From Methanomassiliicoccaceae archaeon (GTDB lineage: Archaea; Thermoplasmatota; Thermoplasmata; Methanomassiliicoccales; UBA472), in NCBI GenBank assembly GCA_003135935.1, contig PNBI01000026.1, positions 1-36,030 of the forward strand: a stretch of 36,030 nucleotides of DNA, written 5' to 3'. The notes beneath the pieces are model-generated. The model was given only the letters and a program-made list of their open reading frames with translations, was not told where the DNA came from and did not search any database. Made by a program: the position numbers and the translations under genes. Shown here piece by piece: positions 8,086 to 17,446 of this stretch (position 1 is its first letter; each line of letters opens with the position of its first letter).

Positions 8086-9093
8086 TTGCGAATATTGACG
8101 GAGCACGGCCCGAAGGACTATCAGGCCGTGTGGATGGAGGGGGGCAAGCTCAAGATGATCGACCAACGCCTGCTCCCGGAGAAGTTCGAGATCGTCGTGT
8201 TCGAAGATGTGGAGGATGTTGGCAGAGCGATCAAGGACATGACCGTCCGAGGAGCGCCAGCCATTGGAGCAGCGGCTGCATACGGGATGGCTCTGGCGGC
8301 ATTGAAGGGAAAGGACCTGGACGAGTCCGGTGAGCTGCTCAAATCGCAGCGACCGACCGCGCATGACCTCTTCTACGCTGTCGATTTCATGCTAGGAGCA
8401 TTGAAGAGAGGGGAGGAGCCGACGAAGGCCGCCAATCGATACGCCAACCAGATCGTTGAGAAATGCCGCCTGATCGGAGTCAATGGGGCACTCCTCATCA
8501 AAGATGGCGATAAGATCATGACGCATTGCAACGCCGGAGCGCTGGCAACGGTCGACTATGGGACAGCACTCGCTCCAATCAGGGTCGCCTGGCGAGGGAG
8601 GAAGAAGCTGTTCGTCTATGTGTCGGAGACGCGACCAAGGCTACAGGGAATGAAGCTCACCGCTTACGAGCTGCGCAATGAGGAGATCCCGCATGCCATC
8701 ATAGTGGACGGTGCATCGGGCCACTTCATGAGGAAAGGAGTGGACCTGGTCATCGTTGGCGCTGACAGCGTGGCTCTGAACGGCGACTTCGCCAACAAGA
8801 TCGGCACCTTCGAGAAGGCGGTGCTGGCAAAGGAACTAAGGATACCTTTCTATGTGGCCGCCCCTATCTCCACCTTCGATTTCGATACGGAGAGTGGGAA
8901 GGACATCGTTATCGAGGATCGGGATGAGGACGAGGTTCTAGTAATGAATGGAAAGCGCATCGCGCCGGAGGGGTGCGGGGCATTGAACCCTTCATTTGAT
9001 ATGACCCCGGCCAAGTACGTCACCGGCTTCATAACCGAGATCGGCGTGCTCGATCCGGAACAGATAGCCAGGGTGAGAGGTGCCAGGATATGA
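8086..9093 (+). CDS. mtnA: S-methyl-5-thioribose-1-phosphate isomerase
   Basis: KMIDQRLLPEKFE, MTVRGAPAIGAAAAYG, THCNAGALATVDYGTAL, SETRPRLQGMKLTAYEL, VGADSVALNGDFANKIGT, PFYVAAPISTFD. ORF track start is TTG 8011; TTG 8086 fits the family length better. Confidence 0.9.
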   Translation: MRILTEHGPKDYQAVWMEGGKLKMIDQRLLPEKFEIVVFEDVEDVGRAIKDMTVRGAPAIGAAAAYGMALAALKGKDLDESGELLKSQRPTAHDLFYAVDFMLGALKRGEEPTKAANRYANQIVEKCRLIGVNGALLIKDGDKIMTHCNAGALATVDYGTALAPIRVAWRGRKKLFVYVSETRPRLQGMKLTAYELRNEEIPHAIIVDGASGHFMRKGVDLVIVGADSVALNGDFANKIGTFEKAVLAKELRIPFYVAAPISTFDFDTESGKDIVIEDRDEDEVLVMNGKRIAPEGCGALNPSFDMTPAKYVTGFITEIGVLDPEQIARVRGARI

Positions 9094-9728
9094 AGATCGA
9101 GGGCGAACTGCGCAAGGAGATCATTGACAACGGCCGCGAATTGTATGCCATGCACCTGATGACTGGCATCGGTGGCAACATCTCCGGTCGCATCGACGAT
9201 GATGCCATTATCATCACTCCCTCTGGCGTTTGCAAGGGGAGGATGAGGGCATACGACCTCATCCGCATGCTGATCGAGACCGGGGAGGTGACCGCCGGAG
9301 GGAAGCCTTCGATGGAAACGCCATTCCATCTGGCATTCTACCGCCGGAGGAAGGACGTGGGCGCGGTCGTCCATTGCCATCCGTTGTTCTGCACGCTGCT
9401 GTCCGTAACAGGAGAAACAGTCCGCACCGACCTGACCCCAGAGGGGTTGATGGTGCTCAAGGACGTGTCGTTCATTCCCTATGCCACGCCCGGTTCCGAG
9501 CAGCTGGCCAAGAACCTGTCCGAAGGGATGATCGGCCATGACGCTTTCATATTGGAGAATCATGGCGCCATCACCATCGGCAAGGACGTGGCGGACGCGT
9601 GCCACAAGATGGAGACGCTGGAGTTCATGGCGGAGCTGCAAGTGCGGGCCCGAGGCAACGACCGCCTGAAGCCTCTTTCCGCAGAGGAAAAGGGCAGGAT
9701 AATGACCTTGGTAAATAATGGGAAGTGA
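9090..9728 (+). CDS. Class II aldolase/adducin family protein (fuculose-phosphate aldolase-like)
   Basis: TGIGGNISGRIDDDAIIITPSG, VVHCHPLFCTLLS, DAFILENHGAITIGKD; 4-nt overlap with mtnA. Confidence 0.88.
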   Translation: MKIEGELRKEIIDNGRELYAMHLMTGIGGNISGRIDDDAIIITPSGVCKGRMRAYDLIRMLIETGEVTAGGKPSMETPFHLAFYRRRKDVGAVVHCHPLFCTLLSVTGETVRTDLTPEGLMVLKDVSFIPYATPGSEQLAKNLSEGMIGHDAFILENHGAITIGKDVADACHKMETLEFMAELQVRARGNDRLKPLSAEEKGRIMTLVNNGK

Positions 9729-9732
9729 GACA

Positions 9733-10815
9733 ATGATCATCGTCACCAAATGGTTCGGGGTGTTCCTGTGCGACAAGGAGAAGGTGCGCAAGAGCATCCT
9801 CTTCGAGAAGGAAACTAAGTACATCGCGGCGAAGCTCGCCCTGATCCAGCATGGACAGATAATCCCTGAGGAGGAGGAGATCTCCAAGGGTTTGAAGCGC
9901 CTCAGGGTGGCGGACGCCCGCCTTTCCAAGATCGGCAAGCCAGAGGTGTTCGATTCCTCGTTCATCAAGGCGGAGGATTTCGGCTACTCGCAGGAATTGA
10001 TGCAGGTAGTGATGGTCGAGCTGGGGAAACTCCGCACCCGCGAACCACTGGCCCCGGACAAAGGCATATTGCAGGCGATCAGGGCGAGTGATGACGTCAC
10101 CGAGCAGATAAACGCGCTTTCGGAGAGACTGCACGAATGGTACGGCCTCCACTTCCCGGAATTGAGCGATTACGCCAAGGACGAAAGGTACGCGGAGCTG
10201 ATCGCCAATCATGGAGAGAGGGAGGAAGTCCTGAAGGCGCTGGAGCTGAGGCTCGAGTCGGTCGGGGCGGAGCTCATGGACGAGGACATCACGGTCATCC
10301 AAGAGTTCGCGACTGCCGTCTTCTCACTCTACGAGACGAAGGAGCGCCTCGATGGCTACGTCCAACGTCGGATGGAAGAGTATGCCCCTAACTTGACTTT
10401 CCTGGTTTCGGCGAACCTGGGAGCGAGATTGATCTCGTTGGCCGGTGGACTAGGGCGCCTGACCAAACTACCCTCATCGACGGTGCAGCTGCTGGGAGCG
10501 GAGAAGGCGATGTTCCTGCACCTGCGTTCTGGCAAGGCGCCGCCCAAGCACGGCATCATCTTCCAGTATCCGGCGATCCACCGCGCTCCCTATTGGCAGC
10601 GAGGAAAAGTGGCTCGGACGTTGGCCGGCAAGGCGTTAATCGCGGCGAAGGTCGACTTCTACAAAGGGGAGTACATCGGCGAGAAGTTGAAGGAGGACAT
10701 GGATAAGAGGATCGAGGAGATAAAACAGAAATACCCTGAACCGCCAAAGAAGCAGCCGTTCAAGCCCCCTCAGCAGGGAAGGCGCCCTCCGGTGAGGGGC
10801 CATTACAAGAAGTGA
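9733..10815 (+). CDS. nop5: C/D box sRNP protein Nop5 (Nop56/58 homolog)
   Basis: Nop domain: TFLVSANLGARLISLAGGLGRLTKLPSSTVQLLGAEKAMFLHLRSGKAPPKHGIIFQYPAIHRAPYWQRGKVARTLAGKALIAAKVD; basic tail. Confidence 0.95.
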   Translation: MIIVTKWFGVFLCDKEKVRKSILFEKETKYIAAKLALIQHGQIIPEEEEISKGLKRLRVADARLSKIGKPEVFDSSFIKAEDFGYSQELMQVVMVELGKLRTREPLAPDKGILQAIRASDDVTEQINALSERLHEWYGLHFPELSDYAKDERYAELIANHGEREEVLKALELRLESVGAELMDEDITVIQEFATAVFSLYETKERLDGYVQRRMEEYAPNLTFLVSANLGARLISLAGGLGRLTKLPSSTVQLLGAEKAMFLHLRSGKAPPKHGIIFQYPAIHRAPYWQRGKVARTLAGKALIAAKVDFYKGEYIGEKLKEDMDKRIEEIKQKYPEPPKKQPFKPPQQGRRPPVRGHYKK

Positions 10816-10843
10816 GACTAACGGCAAAAGGGAAGTTTTACAC

Positions 10844-11761
10844 CTAACCCCAATACCAGACAACGACTTGATCCTTTGGTGCAGGATCCACTTGGAACAC
10901 ATACCAATAGGTCCCTGCCTGGATCTCATGATCGAATACGCCGTGGAGCCCTCTCTGCATGGAATGAAGCTGATCGAATTCGAACTGCCCCCCGCCCAGC
11001 ATTGAATCGATGTTGCTCATTGAGAAGAGGTAGAACGTCACGTTTGAACCAGTGACCTCATACCGAAGCCGCTCACCATCCATCACCTCAAGGCTGCCTA
11101 AAGATGTTCCCGAGGATTCAATGCCATAGATGATGCTCGACGGATTCTCGTTCAACACCCTGGCCGAACCAACGGACTCCATGGTGCTTCCATTCTGATC
11201 CAAACCAACCAATCCAGCGGAGCTCGAATTGCTCATGTTGATCTCATAGAGGTATTCGGGGCAGCACACGAGCATTTGATAGACCAGCCCCGATTCGGCT
11301 CCAACAGATGTCAGCACAATCACATTCTGCCATTGAGAATAATTCCATTCGTGAAGCACGCGATAATCAATGTAAGTTCTGACGAACTTGTCCCCGATTG
11401 CCGTTTGGATCTTACATTCCTTCACCCACTGGCCGACGCCAGGTGCAAATTGGAAAGAGAAGGATCCAAAAGGATCGCGAGAGTTGTTCCATAATGCATC
11501 GCTGCGGTAGGATAGACCGGAAGATGAAGAATTGGAAATGGATATGTTCATCTTCCCTACGATCGGCGAACCGCCTATGTTCGAACCGGAAAGCGTGTAG
11601 TTTAGCCAGTCTCCAGTCTTGAACAACGGCTTATCTTGGTCTTGAACGGGGGCCAAAGGTGAAAAGAATGCATACATAGTCGACCCGATGAGGGCGATAA
11701 GAGCGACCACTACGATGATCAATACCCAACGCCTTTTCATCGATCCCCCTATCTTCATCAA
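10844..11761 (-). CDS. Predicted exported/membrane-anchored protein of unknown function
   Basis: 305 aa; MKRRWVLIIVVVALIALIGSTMYAFF N-terminal TM then an extracytoplasmic-looking Ser/Asn-rich domain with multiple N-x-S/T sequons. Confidence 0.75.
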   Translation of the reverse strand: MMKIGGSMKRRWVLIIVVVALIALIGSTMYAFFSPLAPVQDQDKPLFKTGDWLNYTLSGSNIGGSPIVGKMNISISNSSSSGLSYRSDALWNNSRDPFGSFSFQFAPGVGQWVKECKIQTAIGDKFVRTYIDYRVLHEWNYSQWQNVIVLTSVGAESGLVYQMLVCCPEYLYEINMSNSSSAGLVGLDQNGSTMESVGSARVLNENPSSIIYGIESSGTSLGSLEVMDGERLRYEVTGSNVTFYLFSMSNIDSMLGGGQFEFDQLHSMQRGLHGVFDHEIQAGTYWYVFQVDPAPKDQVVVWYWG

Positions 11762-11942
11762 TAGTAGAACTAGAAGTTACTGCCAACCCCTTGATGACGC
11801 CTTGCAAGTATATCGGATTCTCAACTTAAGTATTGATATAGCCCATTTCATTATCCAATGAACGTTGCTGGCCTCATGGTATCTTCCTAGTCTTGTGCCA
11901 TAAGCTATATTAACTCCGGACCTTTTCCCTGAGCCGATATAT

Positions 11943-12329
11943 ATGTCGTGGACGCAAGCTGAGGTTCGTGAGCTTAAGGAAGGCAGGTACGTCGTAATCG
12001 ATGACGAGCCCTGCAAGATACTCTCAATCCAGATGTCCAAGCCAGGGAAACACGGAGAAGCGAAAGCGCGAATCGATGCGGTTGGCTTGTTCGATGAGAA
12101 GAAGCGCAGCATCGTTCACCCGGTAACCCACAAGGTCCAGGTCCCGATGATCGACAAAAGGAAGGCGCAGATACTGGCTATCTCCGGAAAAGAGGTACAG
12201 CTCATGGATCTAGAGAATTTCGAGAACTTTTCACTTGCGATCACCGAGGAATTCGAGGGACAGCTTCATCCAGGCGAGGAGGTCATGTATATGATCGCCC
12301 TCGGCCGCCGCAAGATCACAAAGGTATGA
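11943..12329 (+). CDS. Translation initiation factor aIF5A
   Basis: 128 aa; DEPCKILSIQMSKPGKHGEAKARIDAVGLFDEKKRSIVHPV with hypusine loop KPGKHG. Confidence 0.96.
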   Translation: MSWTQAEVRELKEGRYVVIDDEPCKILSIQMSKPGKHGEAKARIDAVGLFDEKKRSIVHPVTHKVQVPMIDKRKAQILAISGKEVQLMDLENFENFSLAITEEFEGQLHPGEEVMYMIALGRRKITKV

Positions 12330-12340
12330 AGTGAACCCGA

Positions 12341-13258
12341 ATGGTACTCCCCACAGCTAGATTCGCCTTCGCGACGGCTGATTTCGAGGATGCGGATTTC
12401 GTCATCCTGGGCGTTCCATTCGATAGGACGGCAACCTTCAGATCCGGTGCGATGGCCGGCCCCAACGCCATCCGCGAAGCCTCGCTGAGCTTCGAGCCAT
12501 ACGTTTTCGAGCACGACTTATTGCTGACGAAGATCAAGATCCACGATGCTGGCAACATCGAAGATGTCTATACATCAGAAGAAATGGTCAAAGCGACTGA
12601 GAAAAGGGTCGCGGAGATCGTCGATGCAGGCAAGTTCCCCATCATTTTGGGAGGGGACCACAGCGCCACCATCCCCGCGGTGAGGGCTTTCAAGAACATC
12701 GGCGTGATGACGATCGATGCCCACCTTGATTTCAGGGAACAATACGAGGGGAATCGACTGTCCCATGCTTGCGTGCTGCGCCGTAACGCAGACCAGGTCG
12801 GCATCGAGAACGTCCTCGCATACGGCGTCAGATCGATCTCGATGGAAGAAAAGAACGCCGCGATGCCCGAGTATATCGATGCCTATACCATCCATGAGGA
12901 GGGAGTTGAGAAAACATTCAAGAAGGCGCTGAATATGATGAAGCGGGAGGACATCTATTTCTCGCTGGACATAGACGGCATCGACCCGGCCTTCGCGCCA
13001 GGCACCGGAACGCCAGAGCCTTTCGGATTGAGCTCCCTCGATGTCAAGACGTGCATAAGAATGCTGGCCCCGAGGATGGTCGGCTTCGACGTGACCGAAG
13101 TCTCGCCGCCTTACGACAAGGGCAACACTGCGGTGTTGGCGGCCAGGCTGGTAATGGAAGTCATCTCAGTGGTCCACAAGCACCGGGAAAGAAGTCATCA
13201 ACCCAAGCGGATTCTAAGGTTCGATATCACTTTGAGATCGAGCCAAGGATCTCCCTGA
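12341..13258 (+). CDS. speB: Agmatinase (ureohydrolase family)
   Basis: LGVPFDRTATFRSGAMAGPNAIREAS, LGGDHSATIPAVRAF, TIDAHLDFREQY, SLDIDGIDPAFAPGTGTPEPFGLS. Confidence 0.93.
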   Translation: MVLPTARFAFATADFEDADFVILGVPFDRTATFRSGAMAGPNAIREASLSFEPYVFEHDLLLTKIKIHDAGNIEDVYTSEEMVKATEKRVAEIVDAGKFPIILGGDHSATIPAVRAFKNIGVMTIDAHLDFREQYEGNRLSHACVLRRNADQVGIENVLAYGVRSISMEEKNAAMPEYIDAYTIHEEGVEKTFKKALNMMKREDIYFSLDIDGIDPAFAPGTGTPEPFGLSSLDVKTCIRMLAPRMVGFDVTEVSPPYDKGNTAVLAARLVMEVISVVHKHRERSHQPKRILRFDITLRSSQGSP

Positions 13259-14585
13259 CCACTTTCTCGCATCGATCCGCGATCTCGTGTGCCTTCTGCT
13301 CGGTCTTCCCTTCAGAATAGATGCGGAAGATCGGTTCCGTACCCGACGGCCGGATCAGTGTCCATCCCCCTTCGAAGTACACCTTGACTCCGTCCGTGGT
13401 ATCGACCCGCTGCTCTGCGAATGCTTCGCAAACCGCCTTTAGCACGTCCTCTTTGGCGAGGTCCGGGCACGCCAGTTTCCTTTTGTCCAGGCAGTAATCG
13501 GGCACTTTCGCCAATAGGGATGACATCGAACCTTCTATGGCCAGGATCTCGATCATCTTGGCTGCAGTCATGGCCGCATCGCGACAGTACTGATGCTTGG
13601 GGAAAATCAGCCCGCCGTTCTCCTCCCCGCCGAACAATGCATCGATCTCGATCATTTTGCGAGCGACGATCGGCGCGCCGACGCGGGTATAGACCACTTC
13701 GCCGCCCGAGCGTTTCACCACTTCTTCCACGCAAAGCGAAGTCGAGACGGGTGTGACGACGACGCCTCCGCCGTTCTCGACGACCATGGCGCCGGCAACG
13801 ACGGCCAAGCTCCTGTCCCCATAGACGAACCTTCCCTTGTCGTCGATGAATATCGTCCGGTCCGCGTCTCCATCATGGGCGATGCCCAGGTCGGCGCCTG
13901 TCTGCTTGACCATGGCGATGAGGTCCTTCAGGTGCTCCTCGGTCGGTTCCGAGGGATGCCCGGGGAATGTTCCAAGCGGGTTGCAATTGAGCGTTATGGT
14001 TCGCACGCCTAGCTCCTCCAAAATCTGGGGGGTGCAGACCGATCCCGCGCCGTTGGCGCAATCCAGAACGACCTTCAGGCCAGCAGCGCGGATGACCTTC
14101 CTCTCCACGTTGGCCAGGACCGCCTTCTGGTAGCTGGCGATCGCTCCGGTCGTTCGGGTCGAGCTGCCAATCTGCTTCCAGTCCGGTCGTGAGAATTCCT
14201 TCTGGAAATAGAACGCTTCGATGGCCAGTTCCTTCTCGCGCGGCATCTCCGTTCCGTCGGAATCTATGGCCTTGATGCCGTTGAACTCTGGAGGATTGTG
14301 CGAGGCAGTGATCATCACTCCGCCGGAGAGGTGGCCGTTTTTGACGAAGAACTGCAACGCCGGTGTTGGCAGCAACCCGAGGTCCAGAACCTCGGCCCCA
14401 GCGGTCATCAGACCAGCGGCGCAAGCGCTCTTGACCATGTCGGCGCTGGTCCGGGAGTCACAGCCGATCGCCACCCGACCTTTCATGAAGGTACCGACCG
14501 CCTTGCCGACGTCCAACGCCAGCTGGCCGTCCATGAACTCGTTGACGACGCCCCGTACCCCGTTGGTGCCGAACAGCCGTGCCAT
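13227..14585 (-). CDS. glmM: Phosphoglucosamine mutase / phosphohexomutase
   Basis: MARLFGTNGVRGVVNEFMD, GVMITASHNPPEFNGIKAID, AHDGDADRTIFIDDKG, FGGEENGGLIFPKHQYCRDAAM, RPSGTEPIFRIYSEG. Start set at ATG 14585. Confidence 0.9.
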   Translation of the reverse strand: MARLFGTNGVRGVVNEFMDGQLALDVGKAVGTFMKGRVAIGCDSRTSADMVKSACAAGLMTAGAEVLDLGLLPTPALQFFVKNGHLSGGVMITASHNPPEFNGIKAIDSDGTEMPREKELAIEAFYFQKEFSRPDWKQIGSSTRTTGAIASYQKAVLANVERKVIRAAGLKVVLDCANGAGSVCTPQILEELGVRTITLNCNPLGTFPGHPSEPTEEHLKDLIAMVKQTGADLGIAHDGDADRTIFIDDKGRFVYGDRSLAVVAGAMVVENGGGVVVTPVSTSLCVEEVVKRSGGEVVYTRVGAPIVARKMIEIDALFGGEENGGLIFPKHQYCRDAAMTAAKMIEILAIEGSMSSLLAKVPDYCLDKRKLACPDLAKEDVLKAVCEAFAEQRVDTTDGVKVYFEGGWTLIRPSGTEPIFRIYSEGKTEQKAHEIADRCEKVVREILGSISK

Positions 14586-14590
14586 TTCGC

Positions 14591-15277
14591 TTACCTTGCC
14601 TTGTGCCGTTGCGATATCAATATGATGTGGATGATGTCCGCGGCGTCCTTGCACTTGTCGCATGAGTTCTCTATCCCGTGAAGGATGTCGCGCATGAGGA
14701 AGATGGCTTTCGGATCGATGTCCGCGAAAAGGATGTCCTTCTTGGTGGAGAAGTACATGTCGTCCATGATGTGCTCCTGCAGCTCGACCTCCCTCTCGTA
14801 CTTGATGACCGCGTCAGCGTCTATCCCGAGGCTGTCGATGCTGTTCTTGAGCTGCTTGGCGGCCTTCTCTAGCTCGCGGCTCATGGCGCAGTACTTGTTC
14901 CAGAGAATCACTGGGATCACGACCTTGGCTTCGATGACGAGCTGCATGTTCATCCCTGCCTCTTTGGCCCAATCGGCGACATAGTCCATGCGCCGGATCA
15001 GGTGCATCAGGTCCTCCCTCTCCTTCGCCTCCAGGTCTCCTTTGGACAATTCCTCGGTGATGAATATCTCAAGGTTGTCCGCTTCCTTCTCGGAGAGGAT
15101 CATACGCTTGATGGCATCCAGTGCGCGCTCGTTGTCCTCTTTGCACAAAGCTACCGCTGCCCGGTTGAGCTCCGATGTGGTATCGACCACCTTCTGGGCG
15201 TGGTCCCTGATCCCTTTCATGACCACTGATTCGCGCCTCTTGCTGAACCAATCCAACAAACTCTCCTTCTCACTCAA
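14591..15277 (-). CDS. DUF47 / PhoU-like (TIGR00153-type) protein
   Basis: 228 aa helical protein; LLDWFSKRRESVVMKGIRDHAQKVVDTTSEL..., EADNLEIFITEELSKGDLEAKEREDLMHLIRRMDYVADWAKEAG. Confidence 0.85.
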   Translation of the reverse strand: MSEKESLLDWFSKRRESVVMKGIRDHAQKVVDTTSELNRAAVALCKEDNERALDAIKRMILSEKEADNLEIFITEELSKGDLEAKEREDLMHLIRRMDYVADWAKEAGMNMQLVIEAKVVIPVILWNKYCAMSRELEKAAKQLKNSIDSLGIDADAVIKYEREVELQEHIMDDMYFSTKKDILFADIDPKAIFLMRDILHGIENSCDKCKDAADIIHIILISQRHKAR

Positions 15278-16355
15278 GTTTGACCGCCTCCGCGATGCCT
15301 TCTCTCGGTCTTTGGTAGACCACCGCTGCCTTCCGGTTCACCATCAGATAGACCTCCTGACCTTCATGATAAAGATTGCCCTCTGCGACTGGAACATCGA
15401 ACTCCACCGTGTCCTCGCTCGCCGCCATGCCGACGATGCGCCAGTAGTTGCCCATATAAATGGTTTGCGTAATTCGCGTCCTCATCCCCTCAGTGAAGGG
15501 GAAAACGAACTCCGGGCGGACTGATACCACGACGGCATCTCCCTCGGCGCATTCGCAGGTGGCGACATCGATTATCGAGCCGTCGCGGAGCTCGATGGCC
15601 GATTTCCCTTCCTCGCGATGCGTCACCCACCCCTCGAAGAGATTGGTCTCTCCCACGAAGTTGGCGGTGAAGATGTCCAATGGCCTCGTGTAAAGCTGCG
15701 CCGGGGTGCCTGTCTCAACAATCCCTCCGGCGCGCATCACCACGATCCGATCGGACACGGACATGGCCTCCTCCTGGTCATGAGTCACATGCACGGTCGT
15801 CAGGCCAAGCCTCTTGACCAATCGACGCAGCTCATAGCGCAGGTCGACCCGCACCCTTGCATCCAAGGCAGAGAGCGGCTCATCGAGCAGCAAAAGCTTG
15901 GCTCCAGTGGCCAGAGCACGAGCTAAGGACACCTTCTGCTGCTCGCCGCCGCACAGCTCGGATGGGAACATCTCCATTTTTTCCAAGAGCTTCACCAGCT
16001 CCAGGTACTTGTGGGCGATCTCTACCTGCGCCTCCTTGCTCTTCTCGTGCACCCTCGGTCCGTAGCCGACGTTGTTGGTGACGGTCATGTTCGGGAATAG
16101 CGCGATGTTCTGGAACACGTAGCCTATGTCCCTCTCCTCAATGGGGACGCCCTTCATGTTCTTCTCGCCGATGAAGACCTCGCCACGGGTCGGCACCAAG
16201 ATGCCGGCGATGGCGCGAATCAGTGTGGTCTTGCCGCAGCCGGAAGGACCAAGGATCGTCACGTACTCCCCATCCTCGATGCGGAGGTCGACCTCGTCGA
16301 CTGCCACCACACTACCGTAGATGACGCTCACCTTGGACAGCTGAACGGTCGGCAT
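15270..16355 (-). CDS. ABC transporter ATP-binding protein (ATPase 1)
   Basis: Walker A GPSGCGKTT, signature-position LCGGEQQKVSLARALA, Walker B LLLLDEPLSALD, C-terminal TOBE-like region. Confidence 0.95.
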   Translation of the reverse strand: MPTVQLSKVSVIYGSVVAVDEVDLRIEDGEYVTILGPSGCGKTTLIRAIAGILVPTRGEVFIGEKNMKGVPIEERDIGYVFQNIALFPNMTVTNNVGYGPRVHEKSKEAQVEIAHKYLELVKLLEKMEMFPSELCGGEQQKVSLARALATGAKLLLLDEPLSALDARVRVDLRYELRRLVKRLGLTTVHVTHDQEEAMSVSDRIVVMRAGGIVETGTPAQLYTRPLDIFTANFVGETNLFEGWVTHREEGKSAIELRDGSIIDVATCECAEGDAVVVSVRPEFVFPFTEGMRTRITQTIYMGNYWRIVGMAASEDTVEFDVPVAEGNLYHEGQEVYLMVNRKAAVVYQRPREGIAEAVKLE

Positions 16356-17446
16356 TATTCCACCCTCAATTCCTCTCGAAGCCCCTTCTCGGGCATCTTG
16401 AACACCGATGCGCTCTCAGGGCTCCACTTGATCATGACCTTATCTCCAGATGCCAGTTTTCCCAAGCGCCAGCTCGGGATCTTGGCTGAGAAATGGACCG
16501 TTCCTTCTACCAGGAGGTCGATATGCAGATTCCTGCCTTCGAAAAGCACACGCTCGACGATCCCTTCGAAGAATGAATCCCCTTCCCTGGCAATCTCGGT
16601 ATTGCCGATCTTGACCCCAACAACGACTTGCTCACCCACCTCCATAGCGCATGGGCGGGCGAATACCGTCATGCCGCTTTCGGTCTTCACCGTCGTCTTG
16701 ACTCCCTTATCGATGATCTCGCCAGTGACAAAGTTCGACTGGCCCACGAAGTTGGCCACGAACGGAGAGATCGGATTATCGTAAACTTGGGCGGGTTCTC
16801 CCACCTGCAGTATGTGGCCATTGCGTATCAAACCTATGCGGTCTGCCATCACCAATGCTTCGTCCTGGTCGTGGGTGACGTGGATCACGGTTATCTTCAA
16901 CGACTTGGCCAAGGAGCGCAGCTCGTGCCGGAGGCTGATGCGCAGCCTTGCGTCCAACGCCCTCAACGGCTCGTCGAACAAGAGCACTTCTGCACCTGAC
17001 GCCAGCGCTCTTGCCAAAGCGGTGCGCTGCATCATTCCCCCGCTCAGTTCGCGCGGGAAGGCGTCTGGCCGTTTGGTCAGACGGACTAGGTCAAGCATGT
17101 CTGCCAACGTCCGCCTGCGCTCCTCCTCTGGCAGGTCGTGGATGTCCGGGCCGAAGAGGATATTCTCCGCCACGGTTAGCTGTGGGAATAGCGAGTAGGT
17201 CTGCGAGAGCAGCGCTGTCCCCCTTCGTTCTGGCTCGAGGTCGGTGACGTCCTTATCATCGATGAACACCTTCCCCGAGTCCAGGCTAGTAAGTCCGCAT
17301 ACGACTCTCAAGGCGGTGGTTTTCCCCGCGCCGGTCGGGCCGAGCAGGCAGAGATATTCCCCATCCCTCACCTCAAGGTTGAGGTCGTCGGCGGCATGGA
17401 TGTCGCCGTAGCGCTTCTGCACCCCTTCCAACCGTACCGAGGGCAA
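16355..17446 (-). CDS. ABC transporter ATP-binding protein (ATPase 2)
   Basis: Walker A GPTGAGKTT, signature-position LSGGMMQRTALARALA, Walker B VLLFDEPLRALD, C-terminal regulatory domain. Confidence 0.95.
   Translation of the reverse strand: MPSVRLEGVQKRYGDIHAADDLNLEVRDGEYLCLLGPTGAGKTTALRVVCGLTSLDSGKVFIDDKDVTDLEPERRGTALLSQTYSLFPQLTVAENILFGPDIHDLPEEERRRTLADMLDLVRLTKRPDAFPRELSGGMMQRTALARALASGAEVLLFDEPLRALDARLRISLRHELRSLAKSLKITVIHVTHDQDEALVMADRIGLIRNGHILQVGEPAQVYDNPISPFVANFVGQSNFVTGEIIDKGVKTTVKTESGMTVFARPCAMEVGEQVVVGVKIGNTEIAREGDSFFEGIVERVLFEGRNLHIDLLVEGTVHFSAKIPSWRLGKLASGDKVMIKWSPESASVFKMPEKGLREELRVE

Noticed and set aside
8850-9968. 372-aa minus-strand ORF across mtnA, the aldolase and nop5
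   Set aside because: Spans three well-supported plus-strand genes; composition (His/Leu/Ser-rich) looks like antisense noise.
13312-14424. Several out-of-frame minus and plus ORFs inside glmM
   Set aside because: All overlap a strongly supported glmM coding frame; Arg/Gly/Pro-rich noise translations.
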